A stretch of 64,000 bases of DNA from Saprospirales bacterium (GTDB lineage Bacteria; Bacteroidota; Bacteroidia; Chitinophagales; JADIYW01): contig JADJSS010000004.1 of assembly GCA_016711605.1 (NCBI GenBank), positions 186,001 through 250,000 on the forward strand, written 5' to 3'. A program made the translations under genes and the position numbers. Shown here piece after piece: positions 27,639 through 36,209 of the stretch. How positions within the stretch are numbered: position 1 is the stretch's first letter; each line of letters opens with the position of its first letter. The notes beneath the pieces were generated by a model. The model worked only from the letters and a program-made list of their open reading frames with translations. It made no database searches and was not told the origin of the DNA.

Positions 27639-29173
27639 ATGTTAGTAAAAACGTTTGGAAGTGCCGTATTTGGCGTAGATGCAACCACCATCACTGTTGA
27701 AGTAAATGTTTGCACAGGCAAAGATTATTTTTTAGTTGGATTACCAGATTCAGCAGTTAAAGAAAGCTGGAGCCGTGTAGAAAGTGCATTACGTATCAAT
27801 AAATATCAAATGCCGCGCATCAAAATTATCATAAATCTTTCACCAGCAGATATTCGCAAAGAAGGTTCTGCATACGATTTGCCAATTGCCATTGGTATTC
27901 TGGCTGCGTCCGAACAACTGTTTACTGAAAAATTAGATAAGTATATAATTATGGGTGAGCTTTCGTTAGATGGAATTTTACAACCCATAAAAGGTGCGTT
28001 GCCAATAGCCATCCAGGCAAAAAAAGAAGGATTTGATGGTTTTATTTTACCAAAACAAAACGCTAGAGAAGCAGCTATAGTTAGTGGTTTAAATGTATAT
28101 GGTGTTGAAACATTGGATGAAGTTGTTGATTTTCTTTCTGATAAAATTAATATTGAACCAATCGTTGTAAATACACGTTCTGAATTTTATTCAAATGCAG
28201 AAAATGAATTGTTTGATTTTTCGGATGTGAAAGGACAAGAAAATATAAAACGTGCGTTGGAAATTGCAGCTGCTGGCGGACACAATGTTATTTTAATTGG
28301 TCCACCTGGTGCAGGAAAAACAATGTTGGCTAAGCGAATGCCAACAATTTTGCCACCACTTTCGTTGCAAGAAGCATTAGAAACTACTAAAATACATTCA
28401 GTTGCAGGCAAGCTAAAAAAAGAAGCATCATTGTTGTATCAGCGACCATTTCGTTCGCCACATCATACTGTTTCTGATGTTGCTTTAGTTGGTGGTGGTG
28501 GACATCCGCAACCTGGTGAAATTTCATTAGCACACAATGGTGTTTTGTTTTTAGATGAATTGCCTGAATTTAAACGAACCGTTTTAGAAGTGATGCGCCA
28601 GCCAATGGAAGAACGCAAAGTCAATATTTCACGAGCACGATATTCTATCGATTATCCAGCAAATTTTATGTTGGTTGCCAGTATGAATCCATGTCCATGT
28701 GGTTATTTTAATCATCCTGAAAAACAATGTGTTTGTGGGCCAGGTGTGGTACAAAAATATTTAGCTAAAATATCTGGTCCATTATTAGACAGAATTGATT
28801 TACATGTTGAAGTAACACCAGTCAATATTTTAGAATTATCATCTAAACGCATTTCAGAAAAAAGTAATGAAATTAGAAAACGTGTTGTTGCTGCACGAAC
28901 GATTCAAGCTGATAGATTTAATGAATCAGAAATACATTGCAACGCACAAATGAGTACCAAACAAACGCGCGATACTTGTGCGTTAGATGAAAATTGTCAG
29001 CAATTACTAAATACTGCTATGAAACGATTAGGTTTATCTGCGCGTGCTTACGAACGAATATTCGAGTAGCAAGAACCATTGCAGATTTAGATAAATCAAC
29101 AAACATAAAAACTGAACATATTGCTGAAGCTATACAATTCAGAAGTTTAGATCGAGAAAGCTGGAGTGCTTGA
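27639..29173 (+). CDS. comM: ComM/YifB-family Mg-chelatase-like AAA+ ATPase (frameshift near 3' end)
   Basis: ComM is a hexameric helicase aiding branch migration in natural transformation. The protein has an N-terminal Lon-S5-like domain (VGLPDSAVKESWSRVESAL, INLSPADIRKEGSAYDLPIA). The AAA+ core contains Walker A GPPGAGKTMLAKRMPTILPPL, RPFRSPHHTVSDVALVGGG, Walker B GVLFLDELPEF and MNPCPCGYFNHPEKQCVC. After SARAYERI a one-base gap at 29057-29064 breaks the frame. The other frame continues RVARTIADLDKSTNIKTEHIAEAIQFRSLDRES to a stop at 29171-29173, giving the usual length of about 511 residues. A ComEC-like gene at the window end fits a transformation-competent lineage. Confidence 0.9.
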
Positions 29174-29221
29174 GTAAATAATAAAAATTATTATTTAGTT
29201 GCATAATTAATTATTTATATT

Positions 29222-29229
29222 TAATTTTG
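29222..29229 (+). promoter_or_regulatory. -7 promoter box of the NAD+/ADP-ribose operon
   Basis: TAATTTTG matches TAnnTTTG exactly, 35 bases before the nrtR-like ATG. It is directly followed by a palindrome at 29231-29245. Confidence 0.65.
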
Positions 29230-29230
29230 C

Positions 29231-29245
29231 GTGTAAATAATACAC
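29231..29245. promoter_or_regulatory. Candidate NrtR operator
   Basis: GTGTA-AATAA-TACAC is a perfect 5+5 inverted repeat placed where transcription should start, immediately after the -7 box. It precedes a gene whose product is an NrtR-type repressor. The position suits autorepression of the operon. The exact NrtR motif of this lineage is not known to me. Confidence 0.5.
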
Positions 29246-29263
29246 ACAAATAATTTATAAAAA

Positions 29264-29936
29264 ATGCAAGTAGCAGTTGATATAGTAATTTTTGGATATG
29301 ATGGTCAAGATGTAAAAATCATGTTGGTGAACGTAAAGGCGAACCATACCATGATAAATATGCTTTGCCTGGTGGTTTGGTTCGTGATACTGAAACTTGC
29401 GAATCCTGTGCAAGAAGAACTTTGTCAGAAAAACTGGCTATTGATAATTTATACATAGAACAGCTAGGTTCTTTTGATGCTGTAAATCGAGATCCACGTG
29501 AACGTATTATTTCTGTTGCTTATTTTTCTATTATACGACAAGATGCATTGCAAACTATTTTAGGTCGTGGTGTGAGTGATGTCATTTGGGAAAACATGTT
29601 TGATATTAAGAAAATCGCATTTGACCATAATGAAATTATACATGAAGCTATTAAGCGTGTTCAAGGTAAATTAGCGTATGAACCTATTGCATTTGAGTTA
29701 CTAAATAAAAATTTGCATTATCAGAAGTACAGAAAATTTATGAAACTTTTTATAATCAGGAAATAGATAAACGAAATTTTAGAAAGAAAATATTAGCACT
29801 GAATATCTTAAAAATATCAGGAAATATTGATAGAGCAGGTCGAACACCTTTTATGTATTCAATAAACAAACAGGAATTAAATAAAATTAAAAACCATCAA
29901 CAATTGATAGAATTAACCAACTTATGGAAAAAATAA
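29264..29936 (+). CDS. nrtR: NrtR-type Nudix-related transcriptional regulator of NAD metabolism (two frameshifts)
   Basis: NrtR proteins combine a degenerate Nudix domain, which senses ADP-ribose or related nucleotides, with a winged helix and repress NAD-synthesis genes. The N-terminal frame gives VAVDIVIFGYDGQDVKIMLV. A missing G near 29328 shifts into PGGLVRDTETCESCARRTLSEKLAI, where the catalytic REx2EE of true Nudix hydrolases is replaced, as in NrtR. A missing T at 29712-29714 shifts into LSEVQKIYETFYNQEIDKRNFRKKIL...GRTPFMYSINKQEL, the characteristic NrtR DNA-binding C-terminus. The repaired protein is about 224 residues. Its stop (29934-29936) lies beyond the next ATG (29924), indicating translational coupling with the PRPP-synthetase homologue. 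Confidence 0.85.
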
Positions 29937-30757
29937 AAACAATTAATTTATTTGAATTATCAGATGAGTTTATTATCAGCAAATTTGCTGGCGGCGAATG
30001 TCATGTTAAATTTCTACAAAAAATAGAAGATGAATTTGTAAGAATTAATACACGTTTAAATTCTTCTGATGATGTGATGGTTTTATGTTTAACTGTAGAT
30101 GCTTTACGCAGAATGAATGTTAAGTATATTGAAGTATTTATTCCATACATTCCTTATGCACGACAAGATAGAGTGATGGTGAAAGGTGAACCATTGTCTA
30201 TTAAAGTATTTGCCAATATTATTAATAGTTTTCAATTAAATAAAGTTATCGTTTTTGATGCACATAGCGATGTTTCTGTTGCATTAATAGATAGATGTGA
30301 AAATATGACTAACTATGAAATGGTGAACCATATTATAAAAAGCGAATTAAAATATAACGAATTCGTATTGGTGTCGCCAGATATTGGTGCTTATAAAAAG
30401 ATAGAAAAATTAGGTAAGTATACAGGTTGTAAAAATGCATTAGCAGTAGGTATGAAAGTTAGAAATTTAGATACTGGCGATATAATAAAAAGTGAAGTAA
30501 TAACACACGATGAAGATCAAGATAAACCACATATTATTGTAGATGATATTTGCGATGGAGGAAGAACTTTTATTGAGATTGCAGCAATCTTAAAACAAAA
30601 AAATATTACCAATCTATCACTTATTATTTCACATGGTATTTTTAGCCATCATGCAATAGAAAACTTATACGATGCAGGATATAAAAATATCTTCAGTAGC
30701 AACTCAATAACAGACAGAATAGATACAAACTTTTTTAAACAGATAAATATTTTTTAA
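29924..30757 (+). CDS. PRPP-synthetase homologue; candidate ADP-ribose pyrophosphate synthetase (Adps-like) or salvage-dedicated Prs
   Basis: The protein has 277 residues, shorter than housekeeping Prs (about 310). It has the ATP-loop FIPYARQDR-like IPYIPYARQDRVMVKGEPLSIKVFANIIN and the PRPP loop HIIVDDICDGGRTF. The ribose-phosphate signature differs: instead of DLHxxQxQGFFxxPxD it reads DAHSDVSVALIDRCENM. Short Prs homologues of this kind are typically encoded beside NAMPT genes. In phage NARP1, such a protein makes ADPR-pyrophosphate from ADP-ribose and ATP. In conventional salvage it would supply PRPP to NAMPT. It starts inside the nrtR end and abuts the NADAR gene without a gap. I cannot choose between the two reactions from sequence alone. 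Confidence 0.8.
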   Translation: MEKIKTINLFELSDEFIISKFAGGECHVKFLQKIEDEFVRINTRLNSSDDVMVLCLTVDALRRMNVKYIEVFIPYIPYARQDRVMVKGEPLSIKVFANIINSFQLNKVIVFDAHSDVSVALIDRCENMTNYEMVNHIIKSELKYNEFVLVSPDIGAYKKIEKLGKYTGCKNALAVGMKVRNLDTGDIIKSEVITHDEDQDKPHIIVDDICDGGRTFIEIAAILKQKNITNLSLIISHGIFSHHAIENLYDAGYKNIFSSNSITDRIDTNFFKQINIF

Positions 30758-31306
30758 ATGACAACATATAATTTAGATTGGTTGATAAAGAAATGTCAGT
30801 CAAAAGAAAATATAAAATATATAGCATTCTGGGGACACCAACCCAGTAAGGATGGTAAACTTACTAAAACTTGTTTTAGCCAATGGTGGTATGCTTCATT
30901 TGTGGTGGATGAGGTTGAATATAAAACAGCTGAACACTGGATGATGGCAGAGAAAGCAAGATTGTTTGATGATAGTAAAATTATAGATAAAATTGTAAAT
31001 GCTAAAACACCAGCAGAAGCTAAGAAACTAGGCAGGTTAGTGAATAATTTTGATGCTGCAAAATGGGATTTACATAAGTTTGAAATTGTTGTGAATGGTA
31101 ACTATCATAAATTCAAACAGAATAATAATATCAAGAAGATTTTATTGGAAACAAAAGATAATGTTATAGTTGAAGCAAGTCCAGTTGATAAGATTTGGGG
31201 AATTGGATTGTCACCAGAACATCCACAGGTTAATTATCCTTGGAAATGGAAAGGCGAGAATTTATTAGGCTTCGCTTTAATGGAAGTAAGAGATTTGTTA
31301 AAATAA
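30758..31306 (+). CDS. NADAR (YbiA/DUF1768) family ADP-ribose-processing hydrolase
   Basis: The 182-residue protein has the NADAR signature IAFWGHQP, TCFSQWWYASFVVDEVEYKTAEHWMMAEKARLF, ANPAEAK-like TPAEAKKLGR and VIVEASPVDKIWGIGLSPEHPQVNYPWKWKGENLLGFALMEVRDLL. Characterised NADAR proteins hydrolyse N-glycosidic bonds, and some remove ADP-ribose from guanine bases in nucleic acids. The start codon directly follows the stop of the PRPP-synthetase homologue. In this operon it would release free ADP-ribose. Confidence 0.9.
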   Translation: MTTYNLDWLIKKCQSKENIKYIAFWGHQPSKDGKLTKTCFSQWWYASFVVDEVEYKTAEHWMMAEKARLFDDSKIIDKIVNAKTPAEAKKLGRLVNNFDAAKWDLHKFEIVVNGNYHKFKQNNNIKKILLETKDNVIVEASPVDKIWGIGLSPEHPQVNYPWKWKGENLLGFALMEVRDLLK

Positions 31307-31351
31307 AAACGTTGCTTCTTTGCGTCCTTTGCGTGAAATAAAATTTAATAA
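31307..31351. repeat. CTTTGCG-type 9-nt-phased intergenic repeat (copy a)
   Basis: The spacer contains TTCTTTGCGTCCTTTGCGTGAAAT: the heptamer TTTGCGT or TTTGCGTG recurs at 9-nt spacing, followed by an A/T-rich lead into the next ATG. The same grammar recurs at 31763-31828 and twice at 34494-34685. Confidence 0.7.
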
Positions 31352-31762
31352 ATGAAAACAACATTATACAGACCAGTTGGATTAAAAGAGATGGAATTAA
31401 TTGTTGCATCTGGTTGGAGAAAATTTCCACTTAGATTAGAATGGCAACCAATATTTTATCCAGTATTAAACCAACAATATGCAGAACAAATTGCGTTAGA
31501 TTGGAACACTAAAGATGAATTTTCTGGTTACTGTGGCATAGTTACTGCATTTGACATAAGTGATGAATATCTTAAGCAATATGAAATTCAAAATGTAGGT
31601 GGTGCAGTACATAATGAACTTTGGATACCATCAGAAAAATTAGAAGAATTCAATCAAAATATTATTGACAAAATCAGAATGGTAAATGCATATTTTGGTG
31701 AAGGTTTCAAACCATCAATAAATACTGAATTGATGAATGAGTTGCAAAAATATCAACTATAA
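31352..31762 (+). CDS. Small conserved protein of NAD/ADP-ribose gene neighbourhoods (ADP-ribosylation/crystallin-J1-like label), function unknown
   Basis: This 136-residue soluble protein begins TLYRPVGLKEMELIVASGWRKFPLRLEWQPIFYPVLN. QYAEQIALDWNTKDEFSGYCGIVTAFDISDEYLKQYEIQNVGG follows, then HNELWIPSEKLEEFNQNI. I recognise this pattern from small bacterial proteins, sometimes labelled ADP-ribosylation/crystallin J1, that occur near NAD genes. No catalytic mechanism is known to me. Conserved Tyr, Arg, Trp and His residues resemble the sparse sets in ART-like folds, but this is only an impression. Its place between NADAR and macro-domain genes suggests an ADP-ribose-linked role. Confidence 0.6.
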   Translation: MKTTLYRPVGLKEMELIVASGWRKFPLRLEWQPIFYPVLNQQYAEQIALDWNTKDEFSGYCGIVTAFDISDEYLKQYEIQNVGGAVHNELWIPSEKLEEFNQNIIDKIRMVNAYFGEGFKPSINTELMNELQKYQL

Positions 31763-31828
31763 CCTTTGCGCACTTTGCATCTTTGCGTTCCGAAATTTCA
31801 GAATTGCGTAAAATAAACACAAAACAAA
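31763..31828. repeat. CTTTGCG-type intergenic repeat (copy b)
   Basis: The spacer reads CTTTGCGCACTTTGCATCTTTGCG and then a variant ATTGCG, with 9-nt phasing, before the macro-domain ATG. Confidence 0.7.
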
Positions 31829-32344
31829 ATGAAAATAGAAATAATACAAGCAGATATCACAACCGTACAAGTGGATGCCATTGTGAATGCAGCAAATACG
31901 TCTTTGCTTGGTGGCGGCGGTGTTGATGGCGCAATTCATCGAAAAGGCGGTAAGGTTATATTAGATGAATGTATGACTATCAGAGATAGACAAGGTAATT
32001 GCAAAACAGGAAATGCAGTGATAACTACAGCTGGAAATTTACCTGCAAAATATGTTATTCATACTGTTGGGCCAGTTTGGAATGTTGGTAATAATAAAGA
32101 AGAGCAGTTATTAGAAAATTGTTATATAAATTCTTTAAAGTTAGCTGTTGAAAATAATGTAAAAACAATTGCATTTCCCAATATCAGCACGGGAATTTAC
32201 CACTTTCCCAAAAAAAGAGCAGCTGCTATTGCATTCCAAACTATTCAGAATTTTCCCAACAAAGATTATTTTGATAAAATAGTATTTGTATGTTTTGATG
32301 ATGAAAATTTTCAGTTGTATAAAAATTATCAAACCAATCAATAA
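31829..32344 (+). CDS. Macro-domain ADP-ribose-processing protein (YmdB/MacroD type)
   Basis: This 171-residue protein is a complete macro domain: IEIIQADITTVQVDAIVNAANTSLLGGGGVDGAIHRKGG (adenosine and ribose pockets), GNAVITTAGNLPAKYVIHTVGPVW, and TIAFPNISTGIYHFPKKRAA (phosphate loop). The residues GGGGVDGAIH and NAAN match the MacroD class, which removes ADP-ribose from acidic side chains and deacetylates O-acetyl-ADP-ribose. Macro domains also process ADP-ribose-1''-phosphate, a product chain downstream of KptA, encoded two genes later. Confidence 0.93.
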   Translation: MKIEIIQADITTVQVDAIVNAANTSLLGGGGVDGAIHRKGGKVILDECMTIRDRQGNCKTGNAVITTAGNLPAKYVIHTVGPVWNVGNNKEEQLLENCYINSLKLAVENNVKTIAFPNISTGIYHFPKKRAAAIAFQTIQNFPNKDYFDKIVFVCFDDENFQLYKNYQTNQ

Positions 32345-33203
32345 GATAAAACAAGCTTTTAGGTTTAGCAATCGGCGATGCATTAGGAGTTCCTGTTGAA
32401 TTCTACTCAAGGGAACAACTAGAAAATCGACCTATTAAAGATATGATAGGATATGGTAGTTGGAATCAACCACCAGGTACTTGGTCAGATGATAGTTCAC
32501 TTACTTTTTGTACCGCTGAAAGCTTGTTGGATGGATATGATGCAGAAAAAATGTTGACCTTATTTGTAAGATGGTATAAAGAAGGTTATTGGGGCGCACA
32601 TCATAAATTATTTGATATTGGACAAACTACTCGATTATCTATAGCCAGATTTATAAAAAATGGATTTAGTAATATGAATGGTGAATTTGATGTGGACTCC
32701 AATGGCAATGGTTCTTTGATGCGTATACTGCCAATGGCATTCTATCTAACAAAAATACAGGATATAGATACAAGATATAATATCATTAAAGAAGTATCAT
32801 CTTTAACGCATGCGCATTTTCGAAGTGTTTTATCTTGTTTTATTTATGTTGAATTTGCTATTCATTTAATAAATGGAAATAAACCACAAGATGCATATAA
32901 TTCAATGCAAAAAACAGTGAATGATTTTGTTGCAAAAATGGAATTTAATCAAAAAGAAGTGGAGCTTTTTGATCGAATTTTAAAAATGAATATTGCAATT
33001 GTTGATGTTGATTTTATTCGCTCATCTGGATATGTATTGTCAACATTAGAAGCAAGTTTGTGGTGTGTATTAAAATCAACAACTTATGTAGAATCGACTC
33101 TAAAAGCAGTAAATCTTGGTGGCGATACAGATACACTGGACCGTAAGGTGGTATTGCGCAACTATGGTATTGATGATATCCAGATAGATGGTTGAAAAAA
33201 TAA
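32298..33203 (+). CDS. ADP-ribosylglycohydrolase (DraG/ARH family) with frameshifts at both ends
   Basis: The clear frame runs 32443-33195, but the family N-terminus lies upstream in the same frame (GLAIGDALGVPVEFYSREQLENRPIKDM). The only start leading into it is an ATG at 32298 within the macro gene, joined by removing one T from 32357-32360. Motifs are GDALGVPVEF and TWSDDSSLTFC (metal site; SDDSS in place of TDDT), NGNGSLMRI (NGSLMR), LTHAH and AVNLGGDTDT (second metal site). After GGDTDT the frame is lost again and several small indels are needed to reach YGIDD and PDRWLKK, ending 33201-33203. The enzyme would cleave ADP-ribose from proteins (Arg or Ser) or RNA ends. Multiple indels could be error or decay. 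Confidence 0.8.
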
Positions 33204-33209
33204 AATAAC

Positions 33210-33763
33210 ATGAATGAACAACATAAAAAAAGTATCAGCAAATTTTTAAGCTTGATACTGCGACACAGTCCACAAACGATTCAGCTACAACTCGATGAAA
33301 ATGGCTGGGTAAACACAGATGAATTAATTTCTAAATGTGCTAAACATAAACATGTCTTTACTTTTAAAGAGTTGGAAGAAGTTGTTGCAACAAACGATAA
33401 ACAACGTTTCATCTTCAATGAAGATAAAACAAAGATAAGAGCCAATCAAGGTCATTCAATTGCTATTGATTTAGTATTGCAACCACAAACACCACCTGAT
33501 TATTTATATCATGGCACTGTTTCGAAATTTCTGAATGATATAAAGAAAGATGGTTTGTTGAAGATGAGTCGCCAGCACGTGCATTTAAGTTCAGATAAAG
33601 AAACAGCTATAAAAGTGGGCAGCAGAAGAGGTGTGCCTGTTATTCTTACAGTAAAATCTGTAAAGATGTATCAAGATGGTTACTCATTCTATCTTCAGAA
33701 AATGGTGTTTGGTTAACCGATCACGTACCAGCAAATTATATCGAATTTAAAATTAAAAGATGA
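33210..33763 (+). CDS. kptA: RNA 2'-phosphotransferase Tpt1/KptA (one frameshift)
   Basis: KptA transfers an RNA 2'-phosphate to NAD+, releasing nicotinamide and ADP-ribose 1'',2''-cyclic phosphate. The sequence shows SKFLSLILRHSPQTIQLQLDENGWVNTDELI (N-terminal winged helix with RHxP), RANQGHSIAIDL (RxxQGHS), LYHGT, and HVHLSSDKETAIKVGSRRG (catalytic Arg/His). A missing T at 33694-33695 breaks the frame after YSFYL. The other frame continues SENGVWLTDHVPANYIEFKIKR to a TGA at 33761-33763, which overlaps the next ATG (33760). The repaired length of about 184 residues is standard. Confidence 0.9.
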
Positions 33764-34493
33764 ACACAACTTATGTTATTGGTGATATACATGGTGCTTT
33801 AAAAGCGTTGATACAAGTATTGAATAAAGTACAACCAACGAATGAAGATACCTTTATTTTTTAGGTGATTATGTAGATGGCTGGTCTGAATCAGCACAAG
33901 TAATAGACTATTTGATTGAATTTAATAAACATCACCAATGCGTATTCGTTAAAGGGAACCATGATGTTTGGACAATGGATTGGCTGCAAGGAAAATCAGT
34001 AGATCCAATTTGGCTGAAACATGGCGGTATGGAAACAATTGATAGTTATAAAGGTTTGGGTGATGAAAGAAAAGCTCAACATCTGGATTTCTATCAAAAT
34101 CTGCAGAATTATTTTATCGATGACAAAAACAGATTATTTATTCATGCAGGATTTTCTTCTATGCACGGACCAGCTTCTGAATTCTATATGACCAATTATA
34201 CTTGGGATAGAACACTTTGGGAAATGGCATTAACGTTGGATAATCGCATTCAAAAAGATTCTGTCCTATATCCAAATAGATTGAAGTTATACCATGAAAT
34301 TTATATAGGTCATACACCAACGATTAATTATAAAGTTGATGTTCCAATGAATGGTTGTAATGTGTGGAATATAGACACAGGTGCAGCATTTACGGGCAAA
34401 CTCAGCATCATGAATATAGATACCAAACAATTTTTTCAAAGCGATATTATTAAAGAATTATATCCAAATGAAGTTGGTAGAAATAAAAGATAA
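33760..34493 (+). CDS. PPP-family (calcineurin-like) metallophosphatase (one frameshift)
   Basis: The ATG overlaps the kptA stop. The N-terminus reads TYVIGDIHGALKAL (GDxHG), then a T6 run (33857-33862) lacks one T. The restored frame gives FLGDYVDGWSESAQVIDYL (GDxVD), VKGNHDVW (GNHD), LFIHAGFS and EIYIGHTPT, all phosphoprotein-phosphatase or ApaH-type metal ligands. The protein is about 244 residues. Substrates could be phosphoproteins, dinucleoside polyphosphates or ADP-ribose phosphates. In this operon, removing the phosphate left by KptA chemistry is an attractive idea but is inferred only from position. Confidence 0.82.
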
Positions 34494-34685
34494 AATACTT
34501 TAAAAACTTTGCGCCTTAGCTTCTTTGCGCTCTTTGCGTGAAATTAAAATTTAAAAATGAAAATTAATCCATACTAAATTAAGTATAAAAATAGCAGACA
34601 AAAAATGAATCAATAAAAGCAGCGCCTTTGCTTCTTAGCGTTCTTAGCGTTAAATCAAAATTCAATCAAAATCAAATAAAAAAAA
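34494..34685. repeat. Duplicated CTTTGCG repeat plus decoy NAMPT start
   Basis: The 192-bp spacer has two repeat blocks. The first (about 34512-34543, CTTTGCGCC...CTTTGCGCTCTTTGCG) leads into an ATG at 34557 whose codons ATG AAA ATT AAT CCA T nearly copy the first 16 bases of the downstream NAMPT gene, then hit a stop. The second (about 34622-34652, CCTTTGCTTCTTAGCGTTCTTAGCG) precedes the true start at 34686. The unit repeat-plus-start has evidently been duplicated. Confidence 0.7.
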
Positions 34686-36136
34686 ATGAAAATCAATCCA
34701 TTCTTATTAACCGACTTTTATAAAGTTGGGCATCCATTTCAGTATCCTGAAAAAACAACATTAGTGTATTCAAATCTAACTGCCAGAAAAAGCAGATTAG
34801 TAAATGTTAATGAAATGGTGTTCTTTGGTTTGCAATATTTTATGAAAGAATATCTATTAGAATATTTCAATGAATCCTTTTTTCAACAACCTAAAGAAAA
34901 AGTAATAAATGAATACAAGCGAAGAATTAGTTCAGCATTAGGTGGCGATTTACCAACTTACATTCATATTGAAAAATTACACGATTTAGGTTATTTGCCA
35001 ATAGAAATTAAAGCATTGCCAGAAGGTAGTAAAGTTCCAATGCGTGTTCCGTGTTTAACCATCGTAAATACATTACCAGATTTTTATTGGTTAACCAATT
35101 TTCTAGAATCATTATTATCTGCTGTTATTTGGCAACCTTGTACTTCTGCAACTATTGCGCATGAATATCGTAAACTACTAGATAAATATGCTATAGAGAC
35201 AGGTATGCCATTAGATTTTGTACAATGGCAAGGACACGATTTTAGCTTTCGTGGCATGAGTTCTTTAGAGTCAGCTATCTTATCTGGTATGGGACACCTA
35301 CTGTCTTTTTCTGGTACAGATACCATACCAGCCATTGATGCATTAGAATATTATTATCATGCAAATTCAGATAAAGAATTAATTGGTGGAAGTGTGCCAG
35401 CAACCGAACACAGCGTTATGTGTAGCGGTGCAAAAGACGGCGAATTAGAAACCTTTAAAAGATTGATTACAGAAGTGTATCCAAATGGCATTGTAAGTAT
35501 TGTTTCTGATACTTGGGATTTATGGAAAGTATGTACAGAATATTTGCCTCAATTAAAACAAGATATTTTGGCAAGAGATGGCAAAGTCGTGATACGACCA
35601 GATAGTGGCGATCCTGTTTTAATTATTTGTGGTAATCCAAATGGTAAAACAGGAGCAGAGCGTAAAGGCTTAGTCGAGTTATTATGGGATGTATTTGGTG
35701 GAACGATTACAGATAAAGGGTATAAATTGTTAGATAGTCATATTGGTGCTATTTATGGTGATAGCATAAATATTGACAGAGCAACGCGTATTTGTGAAAA
35801 TTTAAAAACGAAGGGTTTTGCTTCGCAAGTGGTATTTGGAATTGGTAGTTATACCTATCAATACAACACACGTGATACCTTTGGTATGGCAATGAAAGCT
35901 ACTTATGTAGAGATAGATGGTGAAGCAAGAGAAATATTTAAAAGTCCAATTACTGATGATGGTACAAAGGTTTCTGCAACTGGATTGTTATCTGTAAAAA
36001 AGAGAATAATAAATTTGTGTTGCAAGATAAAGTAAGCTGGAATGAAGAAAAAAATAGCGATTTAAAAACAGTTTTCTTAAATGGAAAAATTATTAAAGAG
36101 TTTACTTTACAAGAAATTAGAGAAAATTTGATTTAA
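34686..36136 (+). CDS. nadV: NAMPT homologue: nicotinamide phosphoribosyltransferase (NadV) or nicotinamide ADPR-transferase-like enzyme (one frameshift)
   Basis: The type II phosphoribosyltransferase fold is shown by TDFYKVGHPFQYP, LDFVQWQGHDFSFRGMSSLESA (HDFxxRGxSSxExA with catalytic Asp), SGTDTIPAI, VPATEHSVMCSGAKDGE (His of the EHS motif), VSIVSDTWDLW, VVIRPDSGDP (RPDSGxP) and AIYGDSINID. A one-base gap in an A6 run (35996-36001) hides the last part. The restored frame adds NNKFVLQDKVSWNEEKN...IKEFTLQEIRENLI and ends at 36134-36136 (about 483 residues, normal). Standard NadV makes NMN from nicotinamide and PRPP. The phage homologue Namat instead joins nicotinamide to ADPR-pyrophosphate to give NAD+. 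No NMN adenylyltransferase is encoded in the cluster. Confidence 0.9.
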
Positions 36137-36209
36137 TGTAATCAACACACGTTGAGTATTTACTATTTCATAAAAAATGTAAAGCATTAAATTTGCTAAA
36201 ATACTAAGC

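Noticed and set aside
29264..36136. Programmed ribosomal frameshifting as the explanation of the split genes in the NAD+/ADP-ribose island
   Set aside because: The shifts occur in many unrelated genes, in both directions and in ordinary homopolymers, without slippery heptamers plus structures. Sequence error is simpler.
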